From positions 1 through 14,209 of the forward strand of contig LWDJ01000037.1 in the NCBI GenBank assembly GCA_002083435.1: a stretch of DNA of 14,209 bases. The letters run 5' to 3'. Below are positions 1-8,157 of this stretch, piece after piece. Each line of letters begins with the position of its first letter. Within the stretch, counting starts at the first letter, position 1. The position numbers and the translations under genes were made by a program. Source of the DNA: Proteobacteria bacterium SG_bin6. Lineage in GTDB: Bacteria; Pseudomonadota; Alphaproteobacteria; Sphingomonadales; Sphingomonadaceae. Under the pieces are notes generated by a model. It was not told the DNA's origin. It was given only the letters and a program-made list of their open reading frames with translations, and did no database searches.

Positions 1-1
1 C

Positions 2-799
2 ATGAGGGCCGCGCCCCTGGTGATGCCGCCGCCCGAACCACGGCCGGCGCGTCCAGGCGTCGATCCACGCCGCGTCGCGGTAGCGCTGCTCGCGCTGACC
101 CGCTTCGATCCCGCCCCGCCGGCACTGCCACAGGGACTTCCGGCGACACCCGCGCGCGACCCCGCCCTGCGGCCGGGCACCGCGCCCTGGTCTGGTTCGG
201 CGTGGCTGATCGCGCGCGGCGGCGCGGGGCTCGGCGCGGGGCTGCAGGGCGGACAATTGGGCGGCAGCCAGGCGGGCGCTCGGATCGCTTATCATGTCGG
301 GGACCGCATCGCGCTCATCGGCCGGGTCGCGGCGCCGCTGCAAGGACCAGGGAGCGAAGCGGCGCTCGGGTTTGAATGGCGGGTCGCGCCGCAGCTACGC
401 GTCGTCACCGAGCAGCGCATCGCCATCGACGGCGCGGGCGGCGGCCCGGCGTTGGGCGTCGTCGGCGGGATCGGCCCGACCGCGCTGCGCGGTTTCCGCC
501 TTGAGGCATATGGCCAGGCCGGGGTGATCGGGCGCGATCGCGGCGTCTATTATGCCGACGGCGCGGCACGCATCGAGGCGCCGGTCGTGCGCCGTGGCAA
601 GGTCACGGTCGGCGTGGGGGTCGGAGCGTGGGGGGCGGCGCAGACGGGGACCGAGCGGCTCGATCTCGGTCCGACCGTGGGACTGAAGGTGCCGCTGGGC
701 TCCCGCTCGGCGCGGCTGACGCTGGACTGGCGCGCGCGCGTCGCCGGCGGCGCGGCGCCCGGTTCGGGCCCCGCGCTTGCGATCGGCACCGATTTCTAG
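2..799 (+). CDS. Hypothetical protein, possible C-terminal part of an outer-membrane beta-barrel-like protein (5' end uncertain)
   Basis: I do not recognise a named family with confidence. The frame is open from the left edge to a TAG stop. An ATG lies at base 2, but only one base precedes it, so the true start and any signal peptide may lie outside the window. The first ~60 residues are rich in Pro, Arg and Ala and look like a linker, not a signal peptide. Residues ~65-265 are rich in Gly and Ala, with alternating hydrophobic/polar stretches (for example AYGQAGVIGRD and LDLGPTVGLKVPL). The protein ends in Phe (AIGTDF), as many outer-membrane barrel proteins do. The length of the barrel-like part, ~200 residues, would fit a small barrel or the C-terminal domain of a larger surface protein. 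It lies 38 bp upstream of the exporter gene on the same strand, so co-transcription is possible. The coding call is good; the function is a guess. Confidence 0.6.
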   Translation: MRAAPLVMPPPEPRPARPGVDPRRVAVALLALTRFDPAPPALPQGLPATPARDPALRPGTAPWSGSAWLIARGGAGLGAGLQGGQLGGSQAGARIAYHVGDRIALIGRVAAPLQGPGSEAALGFEWRVAPQLRVVTEQRIAIDGAGGGPALGVVGGIGPTALRGFRLEAYGQAGVIGRDRGVYYADGAARIEAPVVRRGKVTVGVGVGAWGAAQTGTERLDLGPTVGLKVPLGSRSARLTLDWRARVAGGAAPGSGPALAIGTDF

Positions 800-837
800 G
801 TGCCTTGGCGGCCGCCGCTGGCTAGGGTGGCGACCAC

Positions 838-1755
838 ATGGATCTGTACCTTCCCATCGCCAATCTCAGCGTGAACGCGCTGCTGATCATCCTGCTGGGT
901 GGCGGGGTAGGCCTGTTGTCGGGGATGTTCGGCGTGGGCGGCGGGTTCCTGACCACCCCTCTCCTGATCATCTACGGCATCCCGCCGACCGTCGCCGCCG
1001 CCTCCGCCGCGACCCAGGTGACGGGCGCGAGCGTCTCGGGCGTGTTCGCGCATTGGCGGCGACGCGGGGTGGACGTGAAGATGGGGCTGGTGATGGTCGC
1101 GGGCGGGGTGCTCGGATCATTGGTCGGCGCGGTGCTGTTCCGCCTGCTTCAAGCCAATGGCCAGAGCGATACGGTGATCGCGATCCTCTATGTGCTGATG
1201 CTTGGCTTTATCGGCGTCACCATGGCGCGCGAGTCCATCCAGTCGATTGTCGCGCTCCGCACCGGTCGGCCGCTGCCCGCTCGGAAACGGCGCCACCATC
1301 CGCTCGTCGCAGCCCTCCCATTGCGGACGCGCTTCTACGCGAGCGGCCTCTATATCTCGCCGCTCGCGCCGCTGCTGCTCGGCTTCTTCGTCGGCATCCT
1401 GACGATTCTGCTGGGGGTGGGCGGGGGGTTCATCCTGGTGCCGGCGATGCTCTATCTGCTCGGCATGGGGGCGACGGTCGTAGTCGGCACCTCGCTGTTC
1501 CAGACGCTGTTCGTCACCGCGGCGGCGACGCTGGTTCATGCGCTCACCACCAAGGCGGTCGATCTGGTGCTCGCCACGCTGCTGCTGATCGGATCGGTGA
1601 TCGGCGCGCAGCTGGGCGCGCGCTTCGCGAGCAAGGTGAAGCCTGAATATCTGCGACTGATCCTAGCGCTGATCGTGCTGACACTCGCGATCCGCGTCGC
1701 GCTGGGGCTGGGCTTCCGCCCCGACGAGATTTACTCGGTCGAGCTGGCACGGTGA
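838..1755 (+). CDS. Sulfite exporter TauE/SafE family (TSUP) membrane protein
   Basis: A 305-residue polytopic inner-membrane protein of the TSUP family, whose members move sulfite, sulfoacetate or other organic anions; the actual substrate cannot be read here. The protein is almost entirely hydrophobic segments. It shows the family's internal duplication. The first copy has LSGMFGVGGGFLTTPLL near residues 25-45, and the second has LTILLGVGGGFILVPAML near residues 185-210; both carry the GVGGGF signature. A charged cytoplasmic-type loop (RPLPARKRRHH, ~residues 144-154) separates the halves. The ATG start is preceded by AGGGTGG about seven bases upstream, a reasonable ribosome site. The 3' end overlaps the next gene by four bases (GTGA), so the two products are probably translationally coupled. 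An alternative frame across the same DNA (777-1646) lacks membrane character and is a shadow. Family call is secure; substrate unknown. Confidence 0.93.
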   Translation: MDLYLPIANLSVNALLIILLGGGVGLLSGMFGVGGGFLTTPLLIIYGIPPTVAAASAATQVTGASVSGVFAHWRRRGVDVKMGLVMVAGGVLGSLVGAVLFRLLQANGQSDTVIAILYVLMLGFIGVTMARESIQSIVALRTGRPLPARKRRHHPLVAALPLRTRFYASGLYISPLAPLLLGFFVGILTILLGVGGGFILVPAMLYLLGMGATVVVGTSLFQTLFVTAAATLVHALTTKAVDLVLATLLLIGSVIGAQLGARFASKVKPEYLRLILALIVLTLAIRVALGLGFRPDEIYSVELAR

Positions 1756-2513
1756 GGCGTTATGCCTGGCTTGCCGCGCCGGTCCTGATGGCGCAGGCGC
1801 CCGCGCCGAAGCCTGTGTTGGTGCCCGACGTCTCGCAGCGTCAGATCGACATCAAGTACAGCTTTACCGGTGCCGACCTTCTGTTGTTCGGCGCGATCCT
1901 CTATCCCGGCGGGCGGGTGCCGGCGGAGCGCGACGCTGATATCGTCGTGGTGGTGAAGGGGCCGGTGCAGCCGATCCTGGTGCGCGAGAAGCAGAAAATC
2001 GCGGGCATCTGGGTCAACGCCGCATCGATGCGCTATCTCTCGGCACCAAGCTTCTACGCGATCGCCTCGTCCAAGCCGATCGCCAGCCTGCTCGATGAAC
2101 GCAGCCGAGCGATTTACGAACTGGGGCTCGACAGCCTGCAGCTGTCGCCGGCGAGCGGCGGGGAAAGCGAGGCGCGCGATCGCTTCGCGCGCGGGCTGGT
2201 CGATCTGCGCCAGCGTGCAGGACTCTATTACGAGGCGCCCGGCGCGGTGGAAATCACCGACGGTGTGCTTTACCGCGCCCGCATCGCGATCCCCGCGCGA
2301 GTGCCGGTGGGGCGCTTCACCGCCGAGACCTTCCTGCTGCGGCGCGGCCGGGTGCTGGCGGTGGCGGTCCGCGATCTCGACATTCGCAAGACCGGGTTCG
2401 AGCGCTTCGTCGCGCGCCAGGCAGAGCGCCGCTCGTTCGTGTACGGGCTGACGGCGGTCGCGCTGTCGGTCCTGCTCGGCTGGGCGGCGGGCTGGATCGC
2501 GCGCCGCGCCTGA
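1752..2513 (+). CDS. TIGR02186-type (Alph_Pro_TM) membrane-anchored protein
   Basis: A 253-residue protein that matches my memory of the alphaproteobacterial TIGR02186 family, often found beside TSUP exporters. The start is GTG inside the exporter's stop (GTGA overlap), which gives a short N-terminal hydrophobic stretch (YAWLAAPVLMAQAPAP) typical of a cleavable signal, followed by the mature domain. Recognisable blocks are SQRQIDIKYSFTGADLLLFGAI (residues ~29-50), DIVVVVKGP and KIAGIWVNA (~63-95). A single C-terminal transmembrane helix (FVYGLTAVALSVLLGWAAGW, ~230-249) ends in the positive tail IARRA. The predicted topology is therefore a periplasmic domain anchored by its C terminus. The biochemical role is not known to me. 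The coupling suggests an accessory subunit for the exporter. It ends 3 bp from the convergent CsaA gene, leaving no room for a terminator. Confidence 0.85.
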   Translation: MRRYAWLAAPVLMAQAPAPKPVLVPDVSQRQIDIKYSFTGADLLLFGAILYPGGRVPAERDADIVVVVKGPVQPILVREKQKIAGIWVNAASMRYLSAPSFYAIASSKPIASLLDERSRAIYELGLDSLQLSPASGGESEARDRFARGLVDLRQRAGLYYEAPGAVEITDGVLYRARIAIPARVPVGRFTAETFLLRRGRVLAVAVRDLDIRKTGFERFVARQAERRSFVYGLTAVALSVLLGWAAGWIARRA

Positions 2514-2516
2514 CGA

Positions 2517-2888
2517 TCAGAACAACCGCCCACCATCGGGCACAGGCTTGCTCGGCTGGACAAGCACCACCTTGCCACCAGCGTCGGGAAAACCGAGCGT
2601 CAGCACTTCCGACATGAACTTGCCGATCTGGCGCGGCGGAAAATTGACGACGGCGGCCACCTGCATCCCTGGCAATGCTTCGAGCGCATAGTGCTCGGTG
2701 ATTTGCGCGGAACTTTTGCGCCGGCCAATCACGGGTCCGAAGTCGATGAGCAGCTTATAGGCGGGCTTGCGCGCCTCGGGGAACGAGTGGGCCTCGACGA
2801 TCGTGCCCACGCGGATATCGATACGGAGCCAATCGTCGAACCCCATCTCATGCGCGGGCGGCGCGGCGGGATCGGGCACCAGATGCAT
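2517..2888 (-). CDS. csaA: CsaA-type tRNA-binding (OB-fold) protein
   Basis: A 123-residue single-domain protein of the CsaA / tRNA_bind family, a homodimeric OB-fold related to the C-terminal domain of bacterial methionyl-tRNA synthetase and to Arc1p/EMAP-II. Family members bind tRNA; CsaA of Bacillus was also described as having chaperone or export-related activity. Visible hallmarks are DWLRIDIRVGTIVEA (residues ~20-34), RRKSSAQITEHY (~56-67), LPGMQVAAVVNFPPRQIG (~73-90), MSEVLTLGF (~92-100) and the C-terminal VPDGGRLF, all close to the family consensus, and the length is normal (~110-125). Its ATG overlaps the TGA of the upstream GST gene by one base (TGATG), so it is probably translated by re-initiation from the GST message. 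Its last codon faces the TIGR02186 gene with a 3-bp gap. Confidence 0.93.
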   Translation of the reverse strand: MHLVPDPAAPPAHEMGFDDWLRIDIRVGTIVEAHSFPEARKPAYKLLIDFGPVIGRRKSSAQITEHYALEALPGMQVAAVVNFPPRQIGKFMSEVLTLGFPDAGGKVVLVQPSKPVPDGGRLF

Positions 2889-3559
2889 CAGAAATCGACA
2901 TTGTCATAATGGCTGGGGGGCGGGATACCCTCCATCCGCTCGGACAATAGCGGCCGGAAGCTTGGCCGGCTCTTGAACCCGCGATACCAGCGTGCTGTCT
3001 GTTCGTGGTTCTTCCAGTCGATCCCGCCGAGATAATCGGCGACCGAAATCTGCGCGGCGGCGGCGAGATCGGCGAGGGTCATCGTCGATCCGCCGATCCA
3101 GGTGCCGTGATCGAGCAGATAATCGACATAATCGAGATGCGCGACCGCTGCCTTCATCGCCTCACGCAGCGCGCGCGCGTCGGGGGTGGTGCGGTGGACG
3201 ATGCGCTTGATCATCCGCTCGTGGAGCAGGGGCGCGGTGATGTCGCGGAAGAATAGCTGATCGAACCAGGCCACCAGCCGCCGTGTTTCAGCACGATTGG
3301 TGGCGGTGCCGTTGATCAACGCGGTCTTGTCGACCGTTTCCTCCAGATATTCGCAGATCGCCAGCGAATCGATCAGCGTGATGTTGCGCTCGCGATCGAC
3401 CATCACCGGGGTCTGCGCGGCGGGGTTGAGCTGAACGAACTCGTCACTGCGCACCCAGGGCGATTCGCGCTTCAGCTCGTAGCCGACCCCTTTCTCGCCC
3501 AGCAGCAGCCGGACCTTGCGCGAGAAGGGACAAAGCGGAAATTGATGAAGCTGCCACAT
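2888..3559 (-). CDS. Glutathione S-transferase family protein
   Basis: A 223-residue cytosolic protein with the two-domain GST layout. The N-terminal thioredoxin fold (residues ~1-80) has a CPFS motif at residues 10-13 in the position of the catalytic Cys or Ser in beta/omega-like GSTs. It also has the cis-proline segment AAQTPVMVD (~48-56) and DSLAICEYLEE (~64-74), which normally holds glutathione's gamma-glutamyl group. The all-alpha C-terminal domain follows (~90-210), with the helix WIGGSTMTLADLAAAAQISVADYL (~154-177, family N-capping/hydrophobic staple region). The substrate cannot be inferred; the family includes thiol transferases, dehalogenases and stress proteins. It is the first gene of a two-gene unit with csaA (TGATG overlap). 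The 86 bp upstream, between it and gltB, must hold its promoter unless it is read through from the glt operon; I see no clear -35/-10 pair there. Confidence 0.93.
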   Translation of the reverse strand: MWQLHQFPLCPFSRKVRLLLGEKGVGYELKRESPWVRSDEFVQLNPAAQTPVMVDRERNITLIDSLAICEYLEETVDKTALINGTATNRAETRRLVAWFDQLFFRDITAPLLHERMIKRIVHRTTPDARALREAMKAAVAHLDYVDYLLDHGTWIGGSTMTLADLAAAAQISVADYLGGIDWKNHEQTARWYRGFKSRPSFRPLLSERMEGIPPPSHYDNVDF

Positions 3560-3645
3560 GACGTCATCGATAAGCGAAGGCGGGGCGTGCGGGAAGGCGG
3601 CTTTGCTCGCTAATGCGACTCTACAATATGAAGCGGCCCTCAGCG

Positions 3646-6600
3646 CTATTCCGCCGCCATCGGCTCCGGCTGATCACTAAGCGGCGCCGGCAGTCGCGCG
3701 AGCATTTCCTTAGGCACCACCTGCCAGAAATCACCAATCACCTGCGGCCACTCTTCGATCAGCCGCGCCGCCCATTTACTGTCGGTCGCCCCGGCATGGG
3801 TAGCGATCAGCTCGCGCAGCACGCCTTCCCAGTGGGTAGAGGCCAACCGCTGCCAGACGATCGTCTCACCATTGGCGCGCGTGGGGAAGCCGCCGTCCGG
3901 ATCGTAGACGAATGCCATTCCGCCCGACATGCCGGCGCCGAAATTCGCGCCGACCGTGCCCAGCACCACCGCCGTGCCCCCGGTCATATACTCGCAGCCA
4001 TTGGCGCCACAGCCTTCGACCACCACCTCGGCGCCCGAATTGCGGACCGCGAAGCGCTCGCCGGCCTGGCCGGCTGCGAACAGCCGGCCGCTCGTCGCGC
4101 CATAGAGCACGGTGTTGCCCAGGATCGTATTCTCCTGGCTCGCGAGCGGCGAGCTTACCACCGGGCGCACGATGATCGTGCCGCCCGACAGCCCCTTGCC
4201 GACATAGTCATTGGCGTCGCCGAACACTTCGAGCGTGATCCCCTGGCACAGGAACGCGCCGAGTGACTGCCCCGCTGAACCGCGCAGCCGGACATGGACA
4301 TGCCCGGGCGCGAGCTTCTTCATCCCGAAAGTGCGGGTGATTTCGCCCGACAGCCGCGTGCCGACCGCGCGGTGGGTGTTGCGCACGCTATAGGTGAGCT
4401 GCATCTTCTCACCCCGGCTGAACACGGGGGCGGCATCCTGCAGAATCTGCGCGTCGAGGCTGTCGGGCACTTCGTTGCGGAAAGTCGGCAAAGCGAAGCG
4501 GCGCTCATCGTCGCGCGCATCGACCTTGGCGAGGATGGGGTTCAGGTCGAGATCGTCGAGATGCTCGGCCCCGCGCGACACCTGGCGGAGGAGTTCGGTG
4601 CGGCCGATGACCTCGTCCAGGCTCTTGCAGCCCAAGCGCGCGAGAATGTCGCGCACTTCCTCGGCGATGAAGGTCATCAGGTTGATCACCTTTTCCGGGC
4701 TGCCGCCGAATTTCTCGCGCAGGCGCTCGTCCTGGGTGCACACCCCCACCGGGCAGGTGTTCGAATGGCATTGCCGCACCATGATGCAGCCCATCGCGAC
4801 CAGGCTGAGCGTGCCGATGCCGAATTCCTCGGCGCCCAGGATCGCCGCGATCACGATGTCGCGCCCGGTGCGCAGGCCCCCATCGACGCGCAGCTTCACC
4901 CGGTGGCGCAGGCCATTGAGCGTGAGCACCTGATTGACTTCGGACAGACCCATTTCCCAAGGGGTTCCGGCATATTTGATGCTCGATTGCGGGCTGGCGC
5001 CGGTGCCGCCGACATGGCCCGAAATCAGGATGACATCGGCATGGGCCTTCGCCACCCCGGCGGCGACGGTGCCGATGCCGGCGGACGACACCAGCTTCAC
5101 GCACACCCGCGCGCGGGGATTCACCTGCTTCAGATCGTAGATGAGCTGCGCCAGATCCTCGATCGAATAGATATCATGGTGCGGCGGCGGCGAGATGAGC
5201 GTCACCCCCGGAGTTGCGTGGCGCAACTTTGCGATCAGCTCGGTCACCTTGAAGCCGGGGAGCTGCCCACCCTCGCCGGGCTTGGCGCCCTGCGCCACCT
5301 TGATCTCAATCTCCTCGCAGGCGGAGAGATATTCCGCCGTCACCCCGAATCGCCCGCTCGCGACCTGTTTGATCACCGAATTGGCGTTGTCGCCATTTTC
5401 ATAAGGGGTGTAGCGGCTGGGATCCTCGCCGCCCTCGCCCGACACCGCCTTGGCGCCGATGCGGTTCATCGCGATGGCGAGCGTTTCATGCGCCTCGGGG
5501 CTGAGCGCGCCCAGGCTCATGCCGGGTGTGACGAAGCGCTTGCGGATCGCGGTGATCGCCTCGACCTGCTCGACCGGCACGCCCTGTTCGGGCTGGTTGA
5601 GTTGCAGCAGATCGCGCAGGTAGATCGGCGGCAGATCCGCCACGCCGCGCGCGAATTGCAGATAGGTTGAATAGCTGTCGCGCGCGACCGCCGTCTGCAG
5701 CGCGTGCATCAGCGGCGCCGAATAGGCATGGGCCTCGCCCCCCATGCGCTGGCGATAATAGCCGCCGATCGGCAAAGTGCCGGCGGGGGCGCGATAGGCC
5801 GCCTCATGCCGCATCCGTGCCGAAAGATGGAGCGACTTATAGCCCTCACCCGAAATCTTGGCGGGCATGCCGGGGAAGAGATCATTGACCAGCGATCGGC
5901 TCAAGCCCACCGCCTCGAAATTATAGCCACCGCGATAGCTGGAGATCACCGCGATCCCCATCTTGCTCATGATCTTGAGCAGCCCCTCGTCGAGCGCGTG
6001 GCGGTAGCGGGCAAGCGCTTCGTCCAGGCTCATCCCGGGCAGCAGGGCGCGCGCGTGGCGGTCGGCGATCGCGGCTTCGGCCAGATAGGCGTTCACCGTC
6101 GTCGCGCCGACGCCGATCAGTACCGCGTGATAATGGGTATCGAGGCATTCCGCGGCGCGGACGTTGATGCTGGCATAAGCGCGCAGCCCCTTGCGGACGA
6201 GATGCGTATGGACGGCGGCCGCCGCCAGCACCCCGGCGACCGCGACCCGATCGGGGCCAGCGGCTTCGTCGGTCAGGAACAGTTCACCACGCCCGGCGCG
6301 CACCGCCTGCTCGGCTTCCTGGCGGATGCGCTGGATGGCGGCGCGCAACGCCTCCGGTCCGGCGCCGGCGGCGAAGGTGCAGTCAATCTCGGCAGCCTGC
6401 GCGCCGAAATGCGCCTTCAGCTGCGCCCAGCCGGCGCTGGAGAGCACGGGCGAGTCGAGCACCAGCACCCGGCTCTGCGCGTGAGCAGGGTCGAGCACGT
6501 TTGCCAGATTGCCGAAGCGCGTCTTCAGCGTCATCACCCGGCGCTCGCGCAACGGATCGATCGGCGGGTTGGTAACCTGGCTGAAATTCTGGCGAAAAAA

Positions 6601-8157
6601 CTGGCTGATTGAGCGCGAATTATTGGAGATGACGGCAAGCGGGGTATCATCCCCCATGGAGCCGACGGCCTCCTTGCCCGTTTCGACCATGGGCGCAAGG
6701 ATCAGCTCCATTTCCTCCAGTGTCTGCCCGGCGGCGATCTGGCGACGGATCAGCGCGGCGCGGTCATAGCCCGGCAGCAGATCGGCGGGCGCTGGCGGAA
6801 GATCGGCGGCGGTGAGAAAACCCGCGACCATCGCCGCATAATCAACCTCGCTCGCGACGCGATCCTTAATCGCGCGGTCGGCGTAGAAGCAGCCCTCCTC
6901 CAGATCGACCGCGATCATCTGCCCGGGACCGAGCCGGCCCTTTTCGACGATGCTCGTCTCGGGAAGCACCACCATGCCGGCTTCGGAGCCGACCACGAGC
7001 AACCCATCGGCGGTACGTGAATAGCGCAAGGGGCGCAAAGCGTTGCGATCGACCCCCGCCACCGCCCAACGGCCGTCGGTCATCGCCAGCGCCGCCGGGC
7101 CGTCCCAGGGCTCCATCACGCTGGCCAGATACTGATACATGGCGTGGTGCGCCGGAGGCATTTCGCTGTCCTCGCCCCAGGCTTCGGGCACGAGCATCAG
7201 CTTGGCGGTGGGCGCGTCACGCCCCGAACGGCAAATCGCCTCGAACACCGCATCGAGCGCGGCGGTATCGCTCGCGCCGGCCGGGATGATCGGCTTGATG
7301 TCCTCGGCATCGGCGCCAAAGCCGGTCGCGGCCATCTTGATCTCGTGGCTCAGCATCCAGTTCTTGTTGCCGCGCACCGTGTTGATCTCGCCATTATGAG
7401 CGAGGCACCGGAAGGGCTGAGCGAGCCACCATTGCGGGAACGTGTTGGTCGAATAACGCTGATGGAAAATCGCGACCCGGCTTTCGAACCGGGCGTCGCG
7501 CAGATCGGGGTAGAAGACCGAGAGGCTCTCGGCCAGGAACAGCCCCTTGTAGATGATCGAACGGCACGACAGCGAGCAGATGTAGAAGCCCTGGATCTGC
7601 GCCGCGATCACACGCTTTTCGATCCGCCGGCGAACGACATAGAGCGCTTTTTCGAAGGCGGCGGCGCTCATCGCGGCCGGATCGGGCCCGGCGATCATGA
7701 TCTGCTCGATTTCCGGGCGCGTCGCTTGCGCCTTGGTGCCGATCACCGCGACATCGACCGGCACCTGCCGCCAGCCGTAAATCGTATAGCCCGCCTCGAT
7801 TATCGCCGATTCGACGATCGTCCGGCACGCCTCCTGCGCGGCGAGATCGGTGCGCGGCAGGAACACCATGCCGACCGCGAGCCGACCGGGGAGTGGCTTG
7901 TGCCCCGAAAGCAGTATCGCTTCCTCAAAAAAGGCGCGCGGCAGATCGAGATGGAGCCCGGCACCATCCCCGGTCTTGCCATCGGCGTCGACCGCGCCGC
8001 GGTGCCACACCGCACGCAGCGCCTCGATCGCTGCTTGCACCACCCTTCGGCTCGGCTTGCCCTCGACCGAGGCGACCAAGCCGACACCGCAGGCATCGCT
8101 CTCAAACTCGGGGCGGTACATGCCGTGCGTGGCGAGATGGGTGCGGGGGTCGGTCAT
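3646..8157 (-). CDS. gltB: Glutamate synthase (NADPH-type) large subunit
   Basis: GltB, the alpha subunit of glutamate synthase, converts glutamine and 2-oxoglutarate to two glutamates, taking electrons from GltD. It has 1503 residues, the normal size. All domains are present in order. The class II glutaminase domain begins after a short propeptide, with the catalytic Cys23 in SDACGVGLVAS; cleavage before Cys23 is expected. A central domain (~450-745) follows. The FMN/2-oxoglutarate (synthase) domain (~800-1190) contains GGTGASPQSSIKYAG (~1035-1060) and DGGLRTGRD. The [3Fe-4S] ligands are Cys1124, Cys1130 and Cys1135 (C-x5-C-x4-C in GCIMVRQCHSNTCPVGVC). The C-terminal GXGXG beta-helix (~1250-1440) includes GKGLSGGTIIVRP and GANFGAGMSGGMAFVYD. 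The ATG overlaps the TAA of the DUF2059 gene by one base (TAATG), with AAGG about ten bases upstream, so expression follows the upstream genes. The sequence looks intact, with no frameshift. Large open frames on the opposite strand here are GC-driven shadows. Confidence 0.98.
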   Translation of the reverse strand: MTDPRTHLATHGMYRPEFESDACGVGLVASVEGKPSRRVVQAAIEALRAVWHRGAVDADGKTGDGAGLHLDLPRAFFEEAILLSGHKPLPGRLAVGMVFLPRTDLAAQEACRTIVESAIIEAGYTIYGWRQVPVDVAVIGTKAQATRPEIEQIMIAGPDPAAMSAAAFEKALYVVRRRIEKRVIAAQIQGFYICSLSCRSIIYKGLFLAESLSVFYPDLRDARFESRVAIFHQRYSTNTFPQWWLAQPFRCLAHNGEINTVRGNKNWMLSHEIKMAATGFGADAEDIKPIIPAGASDTAALDAVFEAICRSGRDAPTAKLMLVPEAWGEDSEMPPAHHAMYQYLASVMEPWDGPAALAMTDGRWAVAGVDRNALRPLRYSRTADGLLVVGSEAGMVVLPETSIVEKGRLGPGQMIAVDLEEGCFYADRAIKDRVASEVDYAAMVAGFLTAADLPPAPADLLPGYDRAALIRRQIAAGQTLEEMELILAPMVETGKEAVGSMGDDTPLAVISNNSRSISQFFRQNFSQVTNPPIDPLRERRVMTLKTRFGNLANVLDPAHAQSRVLVLDSPVLSSAGWAQLKAHFGAQAAEIDCTFAAGAGPEALRAAIQRIRQEAEQAVRAGRGELFLTDEAAGPDRVAVAGVLAAAAVHTHLVRKGLRAYASINVRAAECLDTHYHAVLIGVGATTVNAYLAEAAIADRHARALLPGMSLDEALARYRHALDEGLLKIMSKMGIAVISSYRGGYNFEAVGLSRSLVNDLFPGMPAKISGEGYKSLHLSARMRHEAAYRAPAGTLPIGGYYRQRMGGEAHAYSAPLMHALQTAVARDSYSTYLQFARGVADLPPIYLRDLLQLNQPEQGVPVEQVEAITAIRKRFVTPGMSLGALSPEAHETLAIAMNRIGAKAVSGEGGEDPSRYTPYENGDNANSVIKQVASGRFGVTAEYLSACEEIEIKVAQGAKPGEGGQLPGFKVTELIAKLRHATPGVTLISPPPHHDIYSIEDLAQLIYDLKQVNPRARVCVKLVSSAGIGTVAAGVAKAHADVILISGHVGGTGASPQSSIKYAGTPWEMGLSEVNQVLTLNGLRHRVKLRVDGGLRTGRDIVIAAILGAEEFGIGTLSLVAMGCIMVRQCHSNTCPVGVCTQDERLREKFGGSPEKVINLMTFIAEEVRDILARLGCKSLDEVIGRTELLRQVSRGAEHLDDLDLNPILAKVDARDDERRFALPTFRNEVPDSLDAQILQDAAPVFSRGEKMQLTYSVRNTHRAVGTRLSGEITRTFGMKKLAPGHVHVRLRGSAGQSLGAFLCQGITLEVFGDANDYVGKGLSGGTIIVRPVVSSPLASQENTILGNTVLYGATSGRLFAAGQAGERFAVRNSGAEVVVEGCGANGCEYMTGGTAVVLGTVGANFGAGMSGGMAFVYDPDGGFPTRANGETIVWQRLASTHWEGVLRELIATHAGATDSKWAARLIEEWPQVIGDFWQVVPKEMLARLPAPLSDQPEPMAAE

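Noticed and set aside
777..1646. 289-residue + frame overlapping the TauE-type gene
   Set aside because: The other frame gives a clear multi-pass membrane protein with duplicated GVGGGF motifs; this one is Arg-rich and featureless.
3558..3567. ATGACGTCAT palindrome at the GST start codon
   Set aside because: A 10-bp palindrome overlapping a start codon, without a second half-site or other support; likely chance.
3560..3645. Possible terminator or promoter between gltB and the GST gene
   Set aside because: I found no stem followed by a T-run and no convincing -35/-10 pair.
4294..5670. 458-residue open frame on the + strand inside gltB
   Set aside because: It is antisense to conserved gltB sequence, rich in His, Arg and Ala with no recognisable motif, as expected of a shadow frame in GC-rich DNA.
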